From: Candidatus Woesearchaeota archaeon
Lineage (GTDB): Archaea; Nanobdellota; Nanobdellia; Woesearchaeales; WJKV01
Length of the DNA stretch: 13,376 nucleotides
Direction: 5' to 3'
Assembly (NCBI GenBank): GCA_019322855.1
Contig: JAHWIA010000010.1
Location: 1 to 13,376 of the forward strand
The notes beneath the pieces were generated by a model. That model was not told where the DNA came from, made no database searches, and worked only from the letters and a program-made list of their open reading frames with translations. Positions 11,082-13,376 of the stretch are shown in pieces (position 1 is the stretch's first letter; each line of letters starts with the position of its first letter). The position numbers were made by a program, and so were the translations under genes.

Positions 11082-13376
11082 TTATTGCTTCTTTTTTTTC
11101 AAATCCATCAAACGGTCAAAATGATCTCTCGCTTTCTTGCCCCTTTTCTTTTCTATCAATTCTGCCAGCTTGTCAACTTTCTTCTTCGGCATCTTCATTT
11201 CTTTTGTTTTCTTTGCGATCGTAGGTATCTTCTTTCCTTTCCCGAGCAGTTTGTCGAGTTTTGCGAACTCTGGCGCAACCTTTGTTTTCTTTAATTCAGT
11301 CTTCTTTAATCCCGTTCCTGGGCTTGGCTTCGGTTTCGCTTCTGGCGCAGGTTTCTGCACTTGCTCTGCAGCTTCCTCTCTCTGCTTGCCTGCTTCTGCG
11401 CTCTCAAACTTGCCGAACAATTGTTTTCTTATCTTCTCTCTTTCAGCCCGTCTTTGCTCTCTCATCTTCCGCATCTCGATTATCTTCTTCTCTAATGCAC
11501 TCATTTTTCTAGGAGGAGGTGCCGGAGCTTCTGCCACAACTTTCTTTTTTACTGGTGCGCGTCTTATGCCTCGTTTTGGTAGAGGCACAGCCTTTCTCAT
11601 AGCTTCTTGTCTCTGTCTTATTTTTTCTTCTGCTTTTTTCTGTTCTACAGCTTCTTTATGCTTCACATATAATATTGTATATCCATAATAACCAACAAAA
11701 GCCACCAGCGCCAAGATTATTATCAATACAATATAGAATAATACCTTGCTAGGAGGTTTGCTCTCTGGATCATTAGGATCATACTTCTCATCATAATCAA
11801 ACAATTCTTCATAATCAGTATAACCGTCACCGTCAGTATCTTTCTTTAATGGATTCGTCTTTTGCTTGAACTCGTCAAGATTTCGAAGACCGTCATTATC
11901 ATTGTCCATTCCAGCATCTGCAGCATTGACTTTGTCCAGACCGTACTGTTCTTCCCAAGAATTAGTCATACCATCCTCGTCAAAATCATCGCTGTAGTCT
12001 GAATCGTCCTTGTCAAGAACGCCGTCATTGTCATTATCCTGGTCTACGCAGTCAGGCACGCCGTCATTGTCCATGTCAGCGTCATCCTCATTCAATATCC
12101 CGTCACCGTCAATATCAGCGTCAATAGAGTTCACAATGCCGTCATCATCCAGATCATTGTCAATATCAGGCTCTAGAGCAGCGCCTGCATCAGGATCATC
12201 CACATCAGGCACTCCGTCGTTATCATCATCTGCATCGTCAATATTCAATATGCCGTCATTGTCCATGTCAGGATCGTCACAATCAATGATTCCATCACAA
12301 TCATCATCATCATCTACTCCGTTCGTCAAGCCGTCAAGATCAAGATCATTGTTTATATGATAGTCAATGTCATCATTTATCCCGTCATTGTCATCATCAA
12401 AGTCTGTGTTGAAATTTGTCGCAAGATCATAATCGATTATATTGTCGCTATCGTCATCTTCATCAGCACAATTCAAGATGCCGTCGCCGTCAATATCATC
12501 ATCTTCTTCATTAGATATATTGTCGCAATCAAGGTCTCCGTCGCAACCTATTAATTCCGATGGCAAGACAATGATTGTTTCCTCTCCCATTACTTCATTG
12601 CCTGCCATGTCTTCTGCAGAATAACAGAACTGCATTGTCTCATATAATTCAACTGTTCCATTATAAAGTTCAGAAGGAATGCATTCTTCTCCGAACAAAG
12701 AAGTTCCATAATACATCACAGGATTGCACCCTATCTGTTCGTCAGTGCATACTAAAGATACAGAAGTCTTGCCTGCTTCTTCTGAAATTCGTAATTGTAC
12801 CAGAGGAGGCATTTCTTCTGCGCAGATGTTCAAGCTGCTATCTATCAGCACGCCGTCACTCTCCACTGCTTCGCTCCACAATCCAGCCCTGTTCATCGCT
12901 CGAACAGCGAAATAATACCTGCCAGGTTCTATATCTGTCAACGGATCGTCGATGCTCGTGGCCGTGGTCTGTGTGAAATTACGTACATCGTACTCTTCTG
13001 CAAGCTCGCTTCTGACTGCGTATTCATACAATACAATTCCGCTCTCTGGATCGTCAGCCTCCCATGTCACATTCACCAAAGAACCGTCGCACGCAAAATC
13101 GCCGTCACTGATTTGCACATAATCTGGTTCTGTATCATCAATGTAGAACATGCTAGTTATAACATCGCTTCCTGCGCTATATACACAGCTTATCTCGAGA
13201 GAATGTTCACCAACATCAAGATCTTCGAATGTTGTATTGAATTTCCTGGCAATCGCAGGGAACTCGATCACTTCTTCATCATCCAGATTATAACTGCATT
13301 GGGCAAGATTCTGGCTCCTTATTTCTAGTTCGACAGGTCCTGGCGGATAAGCACTGTCATGTTCAGGCGAAATTAT
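11082..13376 (-). CDS. Surface protein with Ig/Fn3-like domains, thrombospondin type-3 repeats, TM anchor and basic cytoplasmic tail (5'-partial)
   Basis: 764 codons are visible; the frame is still open at the right edge, so a GTG at 13271 is not the real start. Visible residues 1-81 are Ig-like (GPVELEIRSQNLAQCSY, then HSLEISCVYSAG). 82-181 are Fn3-like (RYYFAVRAMNRAGLWS). 182-272 are another Ig-like domain (SVSLVCTDEQIGC, AEDMAGNE). 273-537 hold about 14 Asp-rich thrombospondin type-3 units (DxDxDGI-x-(N/D)), ending in the classic DTDGDGYTDYEE...DPNDPES. 541-566 form one transmembrane helix. 567-764 are a Lys/Arg/Glu/Pro-rich tail, partly coiled coil, ending KKKKQ. The repeats should bind calcium and form a rigid stalk (family knowledge). 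It precedes the pilin-like run by 33 nt and may act as its membrane partner (inference). Confidence 0.88.
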   Translation of the reverse strand: MISPEHDSAYPPGPVELEIRSQNLAQCSYNLDDEEVIEFPAIARKFNTTFEDLDVGEHSLEISCVYSAGSDVITSMFYIDDTEPDYVQISDGDFACDGSLVNVTWEADDPESGIVLYEYAVRSELAEEYDVRNFTQTTATSIDDPLTDIEPGRYYFAVRAMNRAGLWSEAVESDGVLIDSSLNICAEEMPPLVQLRISEEAGKTSVSLVCTDEQIGCNPVMYYGTSLFGEECIPSELYNGTVELYETMQFCYSAEDMAGNEVMGEETIIVLPSELIGCDGDLDCDNISNEEDDDIDGDGILNCADEDDDSDNIIDYDLATNFNTDFDDDNDGINDDIDYHINNDLDLDGLTNGVDDDDDCDGIIDCDDPDMDNDGILNIDDADDDNDGVPDVDDPDAGAALEPDIDNDLDDDGIVNSIDADIDGDGILNEDDADMDNDGVPDCVDQDNDNDGVLDKDDSDYSDDFDEDGMTNSWEEQYGLDKVNAADAGMDNDNDGLRNLDEFKQKTNPLKKDTDGDGYTDYEELFDYDEKYDPNDPESKPPSKVLFYIVLIIILALVAFVGYYGYTILYVKHKEAVEQKKAEEKIRQRQEAMRKAVPLPKRGIRRAPVKKKVVAEAPAPPPRKMSALEKKIIEMRKMREQRRAEREKIRKQLFGKFESAEAGKQREEAAEQVQKPAPEAKPKPSPGTGLKKTELKKTKVAPEFAKLDKLLGKGKKIPTIAKKTKEMKMPKKKVDKLAELIEKKRGKKARDHFDRLMDLKKKKQ
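11765..12555 (-). repeat. Thrombospondin type-3 calcium-binding repeat array (within the surface protein)
   Basis: About 14 imperfect units of roughly 12-25 residues, each with Asp at alternating positions around Asp-Gly-(Ile/Val/Leu). Near-identical DNA recurs, for example GCCGTCATTGTCCATGTCAG at about 12062 and again at about 12252, which suggests recent unit duplication. Three units contain Cys (for example NCADEDD, IDCDDPD), so some repeats may be disulfide-clamped. The array runs straight into the transmembrane helix. Confidence 0.85.

Noticed and set aside
12010..12360. Serine-rich plus-strand open frame opposite the Asp-rich repeats
   Set aside because: It is the antisense reading of the GTC/GTCATTG codon repeats of the thrombospondin array. 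Its composition (Ser-rich, repetitive) is a by-product of the Asp codons on the other strand.
11765..12555. Repeat array considered as a CRISPR
   Set aside because: The units are imperfect, in frame, of unequal length and encode calcium-binding Asp motifs. There are no conserved repeats separated by unique spacers.

Overview
The window looks like chromosome from a DPANN-type archaeon, of the Woesearchaeota/Pacearchaeota kind (inference). It is AT-rich and has archaeal TATA boxes, one of them placed for a leaderless transcript. It carries an archaeal zinc-finger RPA (single-stranded DNA-binding protein). Almost everything else is a long minus-strand series of small membrane proteins that begin with archaeal class III (prepilin-like) signal peptides. 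No RNA gene, CRISPR array, insertion sequence or integrase was recognised.

Layout, in transcription order on the minus strand (right to left). (1) A large surface protein, cut by the right edge: Ig/Fn3-like domains, about 14 Asp-rich thrombospondin type-3 calcium-binding repeats, one transmembrane helix and a long Lys/Arg-rich cytoplasmic tail (11082 to beyond 13376). (2) Ten tightly packed or overlapping genes (5663-11048): four pilin-like proteins of 168-365 aa, a 45-aa micro-pilin, two paralogous Cys-rich proteins, a second micro-pilin, an 82-aa single-helix protein and a six-Cys small pilin-like protein. (3) A 94-bp gap at 5569-5662 with a T-rich terminator followed by a TATA box, which splits the cluster into two transcription units. 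(4) A second unit (1181-5568) of six more pilin-like proteins. One of them carries a degenerate N-acetylmuramoyl-L-alanine amidase (Amidase_3) domain. (5) RPA with its own promoter (79-1098). (6) At the extreme left, the probable C-terminal end of a convergent plus-strand gene.

Fifteen proteins share one design: a short basic leader ending Lys/Arg/Asn + Gly/Ala, then one hydrophobic helix, then usually an extracellular domain, often with an even number of cysteines. No prepilin peptidase, secretion ATPase or TadC-type platform protein lies in the window. The best reading (inference) is the structural and minor-pilin part of an uncharacterised archaeal type-IV-pilus-like or pseudopilin surface machine, with the calcium-repeat protein as a membrane-anchored partner. 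The most striking detail is the Amidase_3 fold on a pilin-like stalk, with one zinc ligand changed from His to Arg and the catalytic Glu apparently lost. That suggests a former cell-wall hydrolase reused as a binding or structural module.

Two genes of 45 and about 50 codons (8246-8383 and 6236-6394) fill what would otherwise look like gaps. Several starts are set shorter than the longest open frame, because a Shine-Dalgarno sequence or the prepilin motif points to an internal ATG.
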